DNA of 64,000 nt from Pseudomonas anguilliseptica (GTDB taxonomy: Bacteria > Pseudomonadota > Gammaproteobacteria > Pseudomonadales > Pseudomonadaceae): positions 2,976,001-3,040,000 of the forward strand of contig NZ_FNSC01000001.1 of NCBI RefSeq assembly GCF_900105355.1, read 5' to 3'. The translations under genes and the position numbers were made by a program. Positions 36,259-45,687 of the stretch are shown one piece after another (positions within the stretch are counted from its first letter, which is position 1; every line of letters begins with the position of its first letter). The notes beneath the pieces are model-generated. The model worked only from the letters and a program-made list of their open reading frames with translations, was not told the DNA's origin and made no database searches.

Positions 36259-36447
36259 TCATTTTCGAGAACTATCGGGAGTGGTGTGGACAGGCGTCCA
36301 AACGTTTCCCGGGCGGGTGGTTGGTGGGAGCGGCTTGTTATCAGCTACTGTCGCGAAATTATCTTTCGCTCCACCACGGGGACCGTGCTCCTGAAAAATA
36401 CCGCCACTTTTTCCGGTGTTTTGACCGGGCTTCATACCGTTTGCCAT
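36259..36447 (-). CDS. Small YjzC-like protein
   Basis: 62 residues with GGAGAAAATCCC before ATG 36447. MKPGQNTGKSGGIFQEHGPRGG and RPGNVWTPVH resemble the small YjzC-like proteins, which start with a PGQ-x-P/T-GIY motif and have no known function. It lies 18 bases upstream of the 52-residue membrane protein, so the two form a mini-operon with a shared terminator. Very hydrophilic, rich in Gly and Pro. Confidence 0.6.
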   Translation of the reverse strand: MANGMKPGQNTGKSGGIFQEHGPRGGAKDNFATVADNKPLPPTTRPGNVWTPVHTTPDSSRK

Positions 36448-36655
36448 GGGATTTTCTCCATACAGGCTGTTTTAGAACGGTAGAAAAGAGACGGAGATGA
36501 GGTGACAAACGTCGGAAAAGCCAAACGGTTGTACATCTCTTGCGGAAATCTCGATAGAATTCGCGCCGTCCCTCGTTCTACCGAGGGGTTCGCTGGCTGG
36601 GGGGCTAGCGTCGAAACTTATCCCCCAGTCAGCGGCTTTCTTCTTACTTCCTCGC

Positions 36656-37906
36656 TCAATCCCAGCTCAACGCCCCACCAGTCTGATACTCAATAACCCG
36701 CGTCTCGAAGAAGTTCTTCTCCTTCTTCAGGTCCATGATTTCCGACATCCATGGGAACGGGTTAGTGGTACCTGGGTACTCTTCCTTCAAACCGATCTGA
36801 GTCAAACGACGGTTGGCGATAAATTTGAGGTAGTCCTCCATCATCGCCGCGTTCATGCCCAGTACGCCGCGCGGCATGGTGTCGCGTGCGTATTCGATTT
36901 CCAGCTGGGTGCCCTGGAGAATCATCTGGGTGGCTTCGTCTTTGAGCTGGGCATCCCACAGGTGCGGGTTTTCGATCTTGATCTGGTTGATCACGTCGAT
37001 GCCGAAGTTCAAGTGCATGGACTCGTCACGCAGGATGTACTGGAACTGCTCGGCCACGCCGGTCATCTTGTTGCGGCGACCCATGGAGAGGATCTGGGTG
37101 AAGCCGCAATAGAAGAAGATGCCTTCCAGTACGCAGTAGTAGGCGATCAGGTTGCGCAGCAGTTCTTTGTCGGTCTCGACGGTGCCGGTGTTGAAGGTCG
37201 GGTCGGAGATCGAGCGGGTGTACTTGAGGCCCCAGCTGGCTTTCTTCGCGACTGATGGAATCTCGTGGTACATGTTGAAGATCGCGCCTTCATCCATGCC
37301 CAGCGATTCGATGCAGTACTGGTAGGCGTGGGTGTGGATTGCCTCTTCGAAGGTCTGGCGCAGGATGTACTGGCGGCACTCCGGGTTGGTGATCAGGCGG
37401 TACACGGCCAGGGCGAGGTTGTTGGCAACCAGGCTGTCGGCGGTGGAGAAGAAGCCGAGGTTGCGCATAACAATGCGGCGCTCGTCGTCGGTCAGGCCGT
37501 CCGGGGTTTTCCACAACGCGATGTCCGCGTTCATGTTCACTTCCTGCGGCATCCAGTGGTTGGCGCAACCATCCAGATATTTCTGCCAGGCCCAGTCGTA
37601 CTTGAAGGGTACGAGCTGGTTGAGGTCGGCGCGGCAGTTGATCATGCGTTTTTCGTCGACGGCTACGCGTGCGGCTGTGCCTTCCAGCTCGGCCAGGCCT
37701 TCGGCGATGTCGAGTTGGTCGAGCGAGGCTTTGGCGCGGGCTACGGCGTCGCTGTCATCTGCGGCTACGGCGCGGGCTTCAACGGCGGCGGCACCACCCA
37801 CCTGGTCGAGTTTGTCGATGCTCATGTCTGCCAGTTGGGCAGAGGCTTTGTTGGCTACAACGGCGTCGGCGCCGTCTTCCTTGTCAAATTCATCCCAGCT
37901 CAGCAT
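36656..37906 (-). CDS. nrdB: Ribonucleoside-diphosphate reductase beta subunit, class Ia
   Basis: 416 residues. It is the R2 subunit that houses the di-iron centre and tyrosyl radical. Metal-ligand regions are visible: [30 protein letters not shown] (ligands plus the radical-Tyr neighbourhood), [10 protein letters not shown] and [14 protein letters not shown]. The C-terminal tail GALSWD, which docks into NrdA, is intact. The N-terminal 90 residues form an Ala/Asp-rich extension typical of pseudomonads. It lies downstream of nrdA on the same strand with a 398-base gap that contains a repeat hairpin but no gene. Confidence 0.97.
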   Translation of the reverse strand: MLSWDEFDKEDGADAVVANKASAQLADMSIDKLDQVGGAAAVEARAVAADDSDAVARAKASLDQLDIAEGLAELEGTAARVAVDEKRMINCRADLNQLVPFKYDWAWQKYLDGCANHWMPQEVNMNADIALWKTPDGLTDDERRIVMRNLGFFSTADSLVANNLALAVYRLITNPECRQYILRQTFEEAIHTHAYQYCIESLGMDEGAIFNMYHEIPSVAKKASWGLKYTRSISDPTFNTGTVETDKELLRNLIAYYCVLEGIFFYCGFTQILSMGRRNKMTGVAEQFQYILRDESMHLNFGIDVINQIKIENPHLWDAQLKDEATQMILQGTQLEIEYARDTMPRGVLGMNAAMMEDYLKFIANRRLTQIGLKEEYPGTTNPFPWMSEIMDLKKEKNFFETRVIEYQTGGALSWD

Positions 37907-38110
37907 GGCTTGGCTCCTGCTTGCGGGCCGGTGAAATAACCGACCTGTGTGGATATACAGTCTTTATTGTGTTCCGTTGCGTACAGCGCGCAAGGGCAAA
38001 ACGGGTACCGCTGGTCGGGGTGGCTCTAGTGATTGGCCGTTACCCCGGAGCCCACGCCGGGTAGGGCGGGGGTTGGTAATAAGTGGGAGAGCTTTTGCCC
38101 TCTCCCTAAC

Positions 38111-38132
38111 CCTCTCCCGCAAGCGGGAGAGG
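38111..38132. repeat. Inverted-repeat hairpin in the nrdA-nrdB gap
   Basis: CCTCTCCCGCAAGCGGGAGAGG folds into a 10-bp stem with a two-base loop. It belongs to the CCCTCTCCC-type intergenic repeats frequent in proteobacteria. It may trim or stabilise the nrdAB message. Confidence 0.7.
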
Positions 38133-38304
38133 GGACTGACCGTGTTGCTTCTGCTTTTTGCCCGACGTTCGAGCGTGAAGCTGAGCGAGTAGTCGCTAGG
38201 CACCTGCTGGAGTGGAGCCCCTGAGCGTACGCATGTACGTGATGGGGGCCGCTCCGGCAGGTAACGCCGCGAATGCCGCTCAGATCCGCGCGCTGCCGAA
38301 CACC

Positions 38305-41214
38305 TTACTGGCAGGCTTCGCAGTCTGGTTCATCAATGGCACAGGCCTTTGGTACTGGAGCTGGGCCTGCGCTCATTTCCACTTCCGGGGCCTTGGCCGG
38401 TGCTGCGCTCAGGCCATCGTTGCCACCACTGGACACGGCGTTGAGCTTGCCGGTGTTGATGGTGGATTTCTCGGTGCTGGTGGCGGCCAGGGCACGGAGG
38501 TAGTAGGTGGTTTTCAGGCCACGGTACCAGGCCATGCGGTAGGTCACGTCGAGCTTCTTGCCCGAGGCGCCGGCGATGTACAGGTTCAGCGACTGAGCCT
38601 GGTCGATCCACTTCTGGCGGCGGCTGGCGGCGTCGACGATCCACTTGGTGTCCACTTCGAACGCGGTGGCGTAGAGGTCTTTCAACTCCTGCGGGATGCG
38701 CTCGATCTGCTGCACGGAACCGTCGTAGTACTTGAGGTCGTTGATCATCACCGAGTCCCACAGGCCGCGGGCTTTGAGGTCGCGCACCAGGTACGGGTTG
38801 ATCACGGTGAATTCGCCCGAGAGGTTCGATTTCACATAGAGGTTCTGATAGGTCGGTTCGATCGACTGCGACACGCCGGTGATGTTGGCGATGGTCGCGG
38901 TCGGGGCGATGGCCATGATGTTCGAGTTGCGGATGCCTTTCTGTACACGGGCACGTACTGGCGCCCAGTCCAGGGTTTCGTTCAGGTCAACGTCGATGTA
39001 CTTCTGGCCGCGCTGCTCGATCAGGATCTGCTGCGAGTCGAGCGGCAGGATGCCCTTGCTCCACAGCGAACCGTCAAAGGTGGAGTAGCTGCCGCGTTCG
39101 TCGGCCAGGTCACAGGAGGCCTGGATGGCGTAGTAGCTGACCGCTTCCATCGACTTGTCGGCAAATTCCACGGCGGCGTCGGAGCCGTACGGGATGTGTT
39201 GCAGGTACAGGGCGTCCTGGAAGCCCATGATGCCGAGGCCCACTGGGCGGTGCTTGAAGTTGGAGTTCTTCGCCTGCGGCACGCTGTAGTAGTTGATGTC
39301 GATAACGTTATCGAGCATGCGCACAGCGACCTTGATGGTCTTTTCCAGCTTGGCGGTGTCCAGCTTGCCGTCGACGATGTGGTTCGGCAGGTTGACGGAA
39401 CCCAGGTTGCACACGGCGATTTCGTCGGCGTTGGTGTTCAGAGTGATCTCGGTGCACAGGTTCGAGCTGTGTACCACGCCCACGTGCTGCTGCGGGCTGC
39501 GCAGGTTGCATGGGTCCTTGAAGGTCAGCCATGGGTGGCCGGTTTCGAACAGCATGCTGAGCATCTTGCGCCACAGGTCTTTGGCCTGGATGGTCTTGAA
39601 CAGCTTGATCTTGCCGCCGTACTGGGTCAGGGCTTCGTAGTACTCGTAGCGCTCTTCGAAGGCTTTACCGGTCAGGTCGTGCAGGTCTGGCACTTCGGAC
39701 GGGCTGAACAGGGTCCACTGGCCATCGTCGAACACGCGCTTCATGAACAGGTCCGGGATCCAGTTTGCGGTGTTCATGTCGTGGGTGCGGCGACGGTCGT
39801 CACCGGTGTTCTTGCGCAGCTCGATGAACTCTTCGATGTCCATGTGCCAGGTTTCCAGGTAGGCGCAGACCGCGCCCTTGCGCTTGCCGCCCTGGTTAAC
39901 TGCTACTGCGGTGTCGTTGACCACTTTGAGGAACGGTACAACGCCTTGCGACTTGCCGTTGGTGCCTTTGATGTAGGCGCCCAGGGCACGTACTGGGGTC
40001 CAGTCGTTGCCCAGACCGCCGGCAAACTTGGACAGCATGGCGTTGTCGTGGATGGCGTTGTAGATGCCCGACAGATCATCCGGCACGGTGGTCAGGTAGC
40101 ACGACGACAGCTGTGGACGCAGGGTGCCGGCGTTGAACAGGGTCGGCGTCGAGGCCATGTAGTCGAAGCTTGAGAGCAGGTTGTAGAACTCGATGGCGCG
40201 GTCTTCTTTCTGCTTCTCTTCAATCGCCAGGCCCATGGCCACGCGCATGAAGAATACTTGCGGCAGTTCGAAGCGGGTGCCGTCCTTGTGGATGAAGTAG
40301 CGGTCGTAGAGGGTCTGCAGGCCCAGGTAGGTGAACTGCTGATCGCGCTCGTGGTTGATCGCCTTGCCGAGTTTTTCCAGGTCGAAGCTGGCCAGCACCG
40401 GGTTCAGCAGTTCGAACTCGATACCTTTGGCGATGTAGGCCGGCAGCGCCTTGGCGTACAGCTCGCTCATTTCGTGGTGGGTGGCGCTGGTGGCCACGCC
40501 GAGGAAGCCCAGGCCTTCGGCGCGGATGTTGTCCATCAGCAGGCGGGCGGTGACGTAGCTGTAGTTCGGCTCACGCTCGACCAGGGTGCGCGCGGTCATC
40601 ACCAGAGCGGTGCTGACGTCGCTCTGCGCTACGCCGTCGTAGAGGTTTTTCAGGGTTTCTTTTTCGATCAGCGCACCATCGACTTCGGCCAGGCCTTCGC
40701 AGGCTTCGGTGACTATGGTGTTGAGGCGGCCCATGTCCAGCGGCGCAACGCTGCCGTCGGTGTGGGTGACACGAATGCTTGGGTGTGGCTGGGCAACTTC
40801 ACCAGCGCTAGCGTTCTTGCGCTTATTGGCCTGGGCTTCGCGGTAGATCACGTAGTCGCGGGCGACTTTCTGCTCGCCGGCGCGCATCAGGGCCAGTTCG
40901 ACCTGGTCCTGGATTTCTTCGATATGGATGGTGCCGCCGGACGGCATGCGGCGCTTGAAGGTGGCGGTGACCTGCTCGGTCAGGCGCTCGACAGTTTCAT
41001 GGATACGCGACGAAGCGGCTGCAGTGCCGCCTTCAACTGCGAGAAAGGCCTTGGTGATGGCAACGGTGATCTTGTCATCGGTGTAGGGCACCACGGTGCC
41101 GTTACGCTTGATCACACGCAGTTGACCCGGCGCGGTGGCGTTCAGGCTCTGGTTGTCATCGGTGGCCTGCGGCGCATTGGCCTGCGGGTTCTCGCGGGAG
41201 GTGTCGGTGTGCAT
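38305..41214 (-). CDS. nrdA: Ribonucleoside-diphosphate reductase alpha subunit, class Ia
   Basis: 969 residues from ATG 41214, which has GGAGA at the right distance; a Met four codons upstream lacks one. Two tandem ATP-cone domains lie at the N-terminus (VIKRNGTVVPYTDDKITVAI and VTHTDGSVAPLDMGRLNTIV), as in other Pseudomonas NrdA. The catalytic barrel follows, with SSCYLTTVPDD, SNLCTEI (active-site Cys and Glu) and MAIAPTATIANITGVSQSIEP. The redox tail ends EPDCEACQ. It reduces ribonucleotides to deoxyribonucleotides with NrdB. A long upstream region carries NrdR-like and DnaA sites. Confidence 0.98.
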   Translation of the reverse strand: MHTDTSRENPQANAPQATDDNQSLNATAPGQLRVIKRNGTVVPYTDDKITVAITKAFLAVEGGTAAASSRIHETVERLTEQVTATFKRRMPSGGTIHIEEIQDQVELALMRAGEQKVARDYVIYREAQANKRKNASAGEVAQPHPSIRVTHTDGSVAPLDMGRLNTIVTEACEGLAEVDGALIEKETLKNLYDGVAQSDVSTALVMTARTLVEREPNYSYVTARLLMDNIRAEGLGFLGVATSATHHEMSELYAKALPAYIAKGIEFELLNPVLASFDLEKLGKAINHERDQQFTYLGLQTLYDRYFIHKDGTRFELPQVFFMRVAMGLAIEEKQKEDRAIEFYNLLSSFDYMASTPTLFNAGTLRPQLSSCYLTTVPDDLSGIYNAIHDNAMLSKFAGGLGNDWTPVRALGAYIKGTNGKSQGVVPFLKVVNDTAVAVNQGGKRKGAVCAYLETWHMDIEEFIELRKNTGDDRRRTHDMNTANWIPDLFMKRVFDDGQWTLFSPSEVPDLHDLTGKAFEERYEYYEALTQYGGKIKLFKTIQAKDLWRKMLSMLFETGHPWLTFKDPCNLRSPQQHVGVVHSSNLCTEITLNTNADEIAVCNLGSVNLPNHIVDGKLDTAKLEKTIKVAVRMLDNVIDINYYSVPQAKNSNFKHRPVGLGIMGFQDALYLQHIPYGSDAAVEFADKSMEAVSYYAIQASCDLADERGSYSTFDGSLWSKGILPLDSQQILIEQRGQKYIDVDLNETLDWAPVRARVQKGIRNSNIMAIAPTATIANITGVSQSIEPTYQNLYVKSNLSGEFTVINPYLVRDLKARGLWDSVMINDLKYYDGSVQQIERIPQELKDLYATAFEVDTKWIVDAASRRQKWIDQAQSLNLYIAGASGKKLDVTYRMAWYRGLKTTYYLRALAATSTEKSTINTGKLNAVSSGGNDGLSAAPAKAPEVEMSAGPAPVPKACAIDEPDCEACQ

Positions 41215-41301
41215 GAAGATCTCCATGTTCTGTATTTGTTAGATGGACGCTTTAACTGTCGATCCCTGCAAAGAACGCTTGTTCATTCCATTTCATCAAT
41301 G

Positions 41302-41332
41302 CCATGTGCCCAGCCTGAGGCTGGGCACATGG
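41302..41332 (-). promoter_or_regulatory. Strong hairpin in the nrdA leader
   Basis: CCATGTGCCCAGCC and GGCTGGGCACATGG pair over 14 bp with a three-base loop, 88 bases upstream of the nrdA start. No T-run follows. It could be an mRNA stability or attenuation element, or a fixed repeat. Confidence 0.55.
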
Positions 41333-41416
41333 GGACTTGCAAATTGGGCAGGGAAGGTACGACTAAAGCGCCCTCCTGGCTCAAAAGTCACACGTCAAGG
41401 CGTTTTTGCGCCTCAA

Positions 41417-41432
41417 CTACTACATCTAGTGG
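41417..41432 (-). promoter_or_regulatory. NrdR-like box, proximal
   Basis: CTACTACATCTAGTGG contains the palindromic core ACTA-N4-TAGT, close to the NrdR consensus (acaCwAtATaTwGtgt). NrdR is the ATP/dATP-sensing repressor of ribonucleotide reductase genes. Confidence 0.6.
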
Positions 41433-41693
41433 TGCAACCGCGTGTGCGGTTGGCGCTTTATTCTTTTTCAGGCGCGCCGAGCGCTGCGCTGAAGTGCGGC
41501 CTGCTGCGGTAGAGCAGGCGTATAGCAAAGGTCTTTCAGGCGACCGGTGACGGGCTGGGATCAGGCCGTGTGCGAGTCATTCTTCTTGTGTCCGGTTGCC
41601 AGGCTAAACCCAGCATGTGGTGGGTGTCGCGCGATTGGCATACAAGATAATGCGCTATCTGGGGTATTGCAAGGCGATAGCGCAAGAACAACC

Positions 41694-41702
41694 TGTGGAT
41701 AA
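41694..41702 (-). promoter_or_regulatory. DnaA box upstream of nrdA
   Basis: TGTGGATAA is a perfect DnaA box (TTATCCACA on the minus strand). Two weaker look-alikes, TGTGGGTGA and TGTGGGTTA, follow within 25 bases. DnaA controls nrdAB in E. coli, so a replication-linked control here is plausible. Confidence 0.6.
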
Positions 41703-41832
41703 CTTGTGGGTGAATTGTGGGTTAAACCGCGCGATTGGCGGCAAGCCCGCATGCTTGCTGGGGTGTACCGTTCGTCGGTGTTGATCAGGCTTTTTCCACG
41801 GTTTACCCAGACGTGGCCTATCTCTCAGGTCG

Positions 41833-41848
41833 ATACTACATCTAGTGT
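41833..41848. promoter_or_regulatory. NrdR-like box, distal
   Basis: ATACTACATCTAGTGT repeats the same ACTACATCTAGT core as the proximal box, 416 bases away. It sits nearer to the response-regulator start (41932) than to nrdA, so it could serve either direction. NrdR boxes normally come in pairs about 30 bases apart, so the spacing is odd. Confidence 0.55.
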
Positions 41849-41931
41849 TTTTACAGAAATATGGCATGCGCTATGCAGTGCCCGGGGCATTGATACAATG
41901 CCGGCCGTTTTCATGTTGTCAGGAGTCCGTT

Positions 41932-42654
41932 GTGGAGCAGCAGTCGTGGCACATCCTTATTGTCGAAGACGACCAGCGCTTGGCCGAGTTGACCCGTGAG
42001 TACCTGCAGGGCAACGGCCTCAACGTGTCAATCGAGATGGATGGCGCGCAGGCCGCCGCGCGGATTCTGCAGGAGCAGCCTGATCTGGTGATTCTCGACC
42101 TGATGCTGCCCGGCGAAGACGGCCTGTCGATCTGCCGCAAGGTGCGCGGGCAATACGAGGGGCCGATCCTGATGCTCACTGCGCGTACCGACGATATGGA
42201 CCAGGTGCTGGGCCTGGAAATGGGCGCGGACGATTATGTCTGCAAGCCGGTGCGCCCGCGTGTGTTGCTGGCGCGCATCCGTGCGCTGCTGCGGCGCCAT
42301 GAAGGCAGTGAGGCCCAGGCTCCTGGCGAGCGCCGGCGTCTGCAGTTCGGCCCGTTGGTGATCGACAGCGCCATGCGTGAGGCCTGGCTGGGTGAGCAGG
42401 GTATCGAGTTGACCAGTGCCGAATTCGACCTGCTGTGGCTGCTGACTTCCAATGCCGGGCGAATTCTCGCGCGCGAGGAAATCTTCAACGCATTGCGCGG
42501 CATCGAATACGACGGCCAGGACCGTTCCATCGACGTGCGCATTTCACGCATCCGCCCGAAAATCGGTGACGACCCGATGCATCCGCGGCTGATCAAGACC
42601 GTGCGCAGCAAGGGCTATCTGTTTGTTGCCGAAGCGGCTGAAGCGCTGACATGA
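41932..42654 (+). CDS. OmpR-family response regulator, RstA-like
   Basis: 240 residues from GTG 41932, which has AGGAG at six bases. The receiver domain has the acidic pocket EDD, phospho-acceptor Asp in LVILDLMLPGEDG and the Lys of YVCKPVRP. The C-terminal winged helix (LTSAEFDLLWLLTSNAGRILAREEIF ... DVRISRIRPKIGDD ... VRSKGYLFV) is OmpR-type. It is followed after 10 bases by its sensor kinase. The same pair lies beside nrdA in other pseudomonads. The signal is unknown. Confidence 0.93.
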   Translation: MEQQSWHILIVEDDQRLAELTREYLQGNGLNVSIEMDGAQAAARILQEQPDLVILDLMLPGEDGLSICRKVRGQYEGPILMLTARTDDMDQVLGLEMGADDYVCKPVRPRVLLARIRALLRRHEGSEAQAPGERRRLQFGPLVIDSAMREAWLGEQGIELTSAEFDLLWLLTSNAGRILAREEIFNALRGIEYDGQDRSIDVRISRIRPKIGDDPMHPRLIKTVRSKGYLFVAEAAEALT

Positions 42655-42664
42655 ATTCACTGCG

Positions 42665-44266
42665 ATGAACTCGATCTTCCTGCGCATCTACGGCGGCATG
42701 CTCGCCGTGCTGGTGCTCGTTGCGCTGCTCGGTGTCGGCGCGCTGCAGCTGCTCAACGAAGTGCGGGTCGATCAATACCGTGAGCGCCTGGCTCAGGGTA
42801 CCTTCCGCCTGATGGCCGATAACCTCTCACCCATGGTGGATATCGAGCGGCGCCGCGCGGTTACGGTGTGGGGGCGCTTGCTCGGTATTCCGCTGCGCGT
42901 CGAGACGCTGGAAAGTGCTGGGTTGGACAGCGGCGCGCGCAATAGCCTGCGCCGCGGCCAGGTGCTGGTGCAGCAGACCGGTCCGCACGAGGCGCGCATC
43001 TTTAGCCAGTTGGACGGGAAGCCGTTGCTGCTGATCGCCGATGTGCAGCAGGTCAGCGAACAGCTGGCCCGCGCTACCAGTTTCCTGCTGATCGACGAAC
43101 TGGTGCGTTATCCCTGGGATGGACAACCGCGCCGGCTGGCCGCTTTGAAAAAGGACAAACAGTTCGGTTTCGACTTGCGCCTGGTGCGCCTCGATCAGGC
43201 CGACCTCGACCCTGATCAGCGCCGCCGCGTGGACGAGGGCGATACGGTGATGGCCCTGGGGCGGGGCGGCGACAGCATTCATGTGTTCTCCGGCATCGTC
43301 GACACGCCCTGGGTGCTGGAAATCGGCCCGCTGTACCAGATGAACCCGTACCCCGCGCAGTGGCTGGTGTTGATCGGCGCGCTGGGCCTGAGTCTGATCG
43401 GTTTGATGGTCTATCTGCTGGTGCGGCCGTTGGAGCAGCGCCTGAGCGACCTGGAAGGCGCCGCCACGCGCATCGCCAGCGGTCGGCTGGATGCTCGTGT
43501 GCCAACCCGCGGCAGTGATTCGGTGGGGCGTTTGGCGGCTGCCTTCAACGCCATGGCCGAGCACCTGCAGCGCTCCTTGAGTATTCAGCGTGAGATGGTC
43601 CGTGCGGTGTCCCATGAGCTGCGCACGCCGGTGGCACGCTTGCGCTTCGGCCTGGAAATGATTGGCGACGCGGAAACCGATGCGGCGCGGCGCAAATATA
43701 TGGAGGGCATGGACAGCGATATCCAGGACCTCGACAAGCTGGTCGACGAGATGCTCACTTACGCGCGCCTGGAGCAGGGCTCGCCGGCGCTGAACTTCCA
43801 GCAGGTCGACCTGGGCGAGCTGATCGATCAGGTGATCACCGAGCTGGCGCCGCTGCGCGCCAGTGTGCGGGTCGAGCACGGCCCTTCACGCGATGCCCTG
43901 GATGGCGGCGGCGCCGGTGTTGAAGCCGAGCTGCGCTACCTGCATCGCGCTCTGCAGAATCTGGTAAGCAACGCCATGCGCCATGCCGAATCACGGGTGC
44001 GGGTGAGTTATCAGGTGGGCCAGCAGCGTTGCCGCCTGGATGTCGAAGACGATGGCCCCGGCGTGCCGGAAGAGGCCTGGGAGCGCATCTTTACGCCGTT
44101 CCTGCGCCTGGACGACAGTCGCACGCGCGCCTCGGGCGGGCATGGCCTGGGCCTCTCCATCGTGCGGCGGATTACCTACTGGCACGGCGGCCGCGCGCAG
44201 ATCAGTCGCAGCGAAGCGCTGGGCGGCGCCTGTTTTAGTCTGATCTGGCCGCGTAAGCAGGGCTAG
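42665..44266 (+). CDS. Sensor histidine kinase, RstB-like
   Basis: 533 residues. A first membrane helix at about 8-30, a periplasmic domain to about 233, a second helix (WLVLIGALGLSLIGLMVYLL, about 236-256), then HAMP. The H-box VSHELRTPVARLRF places the phospho-His at 317. The N-box is ALQNLVSNAMRHA, with DDGPGV and GGHGLGLSIVRRI as G-boxes. It should phosphorylate the regulator encoded just upstream. All catalytic motifs are intact. Confidence 0.93.
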   Translation: MNSIFLRIYGGMLAVLVLVALLGVGALQLLNEVRVDQYRERLAQGTFRLMADNLSPMVDIERRRAVTVWGRLLGIPLRVETLESAGLDSGARNSLRRGQVLVQQTGPHEARIFSQLDGKPLLLIADVQQVSEQLARATSFLLIDELVRYPWDGQPRRLAALKKDKQFGFDLRLVRLDQADLDPDQRRRVDEGDTVMALGRGGDSIHVFSGIVDTPWVLEIGPLYQMNPYPAQWLVLIGALGLSLIGLMVYLLVRPLEQRLSDLEGAATRIASGRLDARVPTRGSDSVGRLAAAFNAMAEHLQRSLSIQREMVRAVSHELRTPVARLRFGLEMIGDAETDAARRKYMEGMDSDIQDLDKLVDEMLTYARLEQGSPALNFQQVDLGELIDQVITELAPLRASVRVEHGPSRDALDGGGAGVEAELRYLHRALQNLVSNAMRHAESRVRVSYQVGQQRCRLDVEDDGPGVPEEAWERIFTPFLRLDDSRTRASGGHGLGLSIVRRITYWHGGRAQISRSEALGGACFSLIWPRKQG

Positions 44267-44287
44267 CCACCAGCGCGAGGCGATGGG

Positions 44288-44862
44288 TCAGCGGCGGGCA
44301 ACTACAGAAAACAGATGCCAGTGTTTGCTGCGACCGACTGCGGTTTTTCCGCTTCGGTCGATCTCTTCCAGTTCGATGATTTCCCAGCCGTACAGCAGGT
44401 CCTGCAAGTGTGCGCGGCTGTGAATGGTCAGTTGTGGGCTGTTGGCCCAGTCATCGTGCTCGCCAAAGAAGTGCCCGGCAAACAATCCGCCGTCGCGAAG
44501 CGCGTCGCTTATGCGTTGCCAGAGCTGCGCGAAGGCCTCGGGTGGGCAGAACGGTAGGGCGAAGCTGCTGTTGATCAAGCTGGCAGTGGGGAGCTTGAAG
44601 TGTTCAAACGCGGCGCAATGGGATTCCAGCGCTTCCCGGTGCTCGGTCGGTACTTGCGCATGCAGGCATTCGAGGGCCTGGGGCTCATTATCAATCGCCA
44701 CAACCTGCCAGCCGCGGCGCAGTAGTTCGAGGGTGTCGCGCCCTGCGCCGCAGCCAAGATCCAGCGCCAAGCCTGGGGGCTGCTGCCAGCAGTCGAGGGC
44801 ACGCAGCAAGGTGGGTTGGGCAGGGGGCCCTGGGTGGCGGCGTAGAAACGGTTCTTATCCAC
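44288..44862 (-). pseudogene. SAM-dependent methyltransferase (TehB-like), frameshifted near the start
   Basis: GTG 44862 opens VDKNRFYAATQGP, then a slip at the five-G tract (plus 44823-44827) changes frame. With one more base it reads PPAQPTLLRALD and runs to 44288, about 192 residues. Motif I is LALDLGCGAGRDTLELLRRGW, motif II VVAIDNEPQALE, motif IV LINSSFALPF. A TTG downstream (44809) could still give a 173-residue product. The substrate is unknown. The gene lies 11 bases downstream of rluA on the same strand. Confidence 0.75.
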
Positions 44863-44873
44863 GCGGTCTGTCC

Positions 44874-45509
44874 TTAGAACGGTGCCGGGCACTCGAAGCG
44901 CATGCGTTCGCCTGTTTGCGGGTGGTTCAGGCTGAGCATGCTGGCGTGCAGGCACAGGCGCGGGTGGGCGGCCAGGGCTTGTGCATGGGCGTACAGGCCG
45001 TCGCCGAGTAGCGGGTGGCCGATAGACAGCATGTGCACGCGCAGCTGGTGCGAGCGACCGGTGATCGGCGTCAGCTCGACGCGGCAATGCTCGGCGTGGC
45101 GTTCCAGCACCTTCCAGTAGGTCAGGGCATGTTTGCCCTGTTCATGGTCGACTACGTGGCGCGGCTTGGTCGGCGGGTCGTAGCGCAGCGGCAGGTCGAT
45201 GCTGCCGCTGTCCAGCTCGGGTTGGCCCCAGCACAGTGCGGTGTAGGCCTTCTCGGTTTCGCGGTCGTGGAACTGCCGCGACAGCTCGCGGTGGCTGTCG
45301 GCATCGCGGGCCAGGACGATGATCCCCGAGGTTTCCCAGTCCAGGCGATGGACGATGCGCGCTTCCGGGTAGCCGTTTTCCTGCAGGCGGGTGACCAGGC
45401 AATCGCGGTTGTCCTCGGCGCGGCCGGGCACCGAGAGCAGCAGGGTGGGCTTGTTGATCACCAGCAGGGCGGCGTCCTGGTGGAGAATTTCTACTTGGCT
45501 GAGGGGCAT
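44874..45509 (-). CDS. rluA: RluA-family RNA pseudouridine synthase
   Basis: 211 residues from ATG 45509 (MPLSQVEILHQDAALLVINKP); a longer frame to 45599 consists of translated repeat sequence. The catalytic signature is HRLDWETSGIIVLARD with the nucleophile Asp. PITGRSHQLRVHM and GDGLYA complete the fold. Short RluA-type enzymes with no S4 domain modify U746 of 23S rRNA and U32 of some tRNAs. It lies near minCDE, as in P. aeruginosa. Confidence 0.9.
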   Translation of the reverse strand: MPLSQVEILHQDAALLVINKPTLLLSVPGRAEDNRDCLVTRLQENGYPEARIVHRLDWETSGIIVLARDADSHRELSRQFHDRETEKAYTALCWGQPELDSGSIDLPLRYDPPTKPRHVVDHEQGKHALTYWKVLERHAEHCRVELTPITGRSHQLRVHMLSIGHPLLGDGLYAHAQALAAHPRLCLHASMLSLNHPQTGERMRFECPAPF

Positions 45510-45540
45510 GGGCTTCTTGAGTGCGCGTCGGTCTGCTGGT

Positions 45541-45611
45541 GTAGGAGCGGGCTTGCCCGCGATGGCTTTATCGGTGCGAGTTAAGCGCTTCGCGGACAAG
45601 TTCGCTCCTAC
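45541..45611. repeat. Pseudomonas REP pair (inverted)
   Basis: GTAGGAGCGGGCTTGCCCGC opens the unit and its mirror form CGCGGACAAGTTCGCTCCTAC closes it, a typical inverted REP doublet between rluA and the min operon. Confidence 0.9.
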
Positions 45612-45637
45612 AGGTTCTGTGTCGGGCTGAAATAAAA

Positions 45638-45657
45638 TGGCGGCCCTTGGGCCGCCA
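45638..45657 (-). terminator. Terminator of the minCDE operon
   Basis: TGGCGGCCC and GGGCCGCCA make a 9-bp GC stem with a tight loop, followed on the minus strand by TTTTATTT. It begins 30 bases after the minE stop. Confidence 0.8.
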
Positions 45658-45687
45658 CTTTATTCAGGTTTCGCCTGCGGATACGGG

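Noticed and set aside
38212..41550. Long plus-strand open frames opposite nrdA
   Set aside because: Antisense shadows of a highly conserved gene; products show no domain features.
45510..45599. N-terminal extension of RluA to 45599
   Set aside because: The extension is translated REP sequence and lacks a ribosome site; ATG 45509 gives the normal length.
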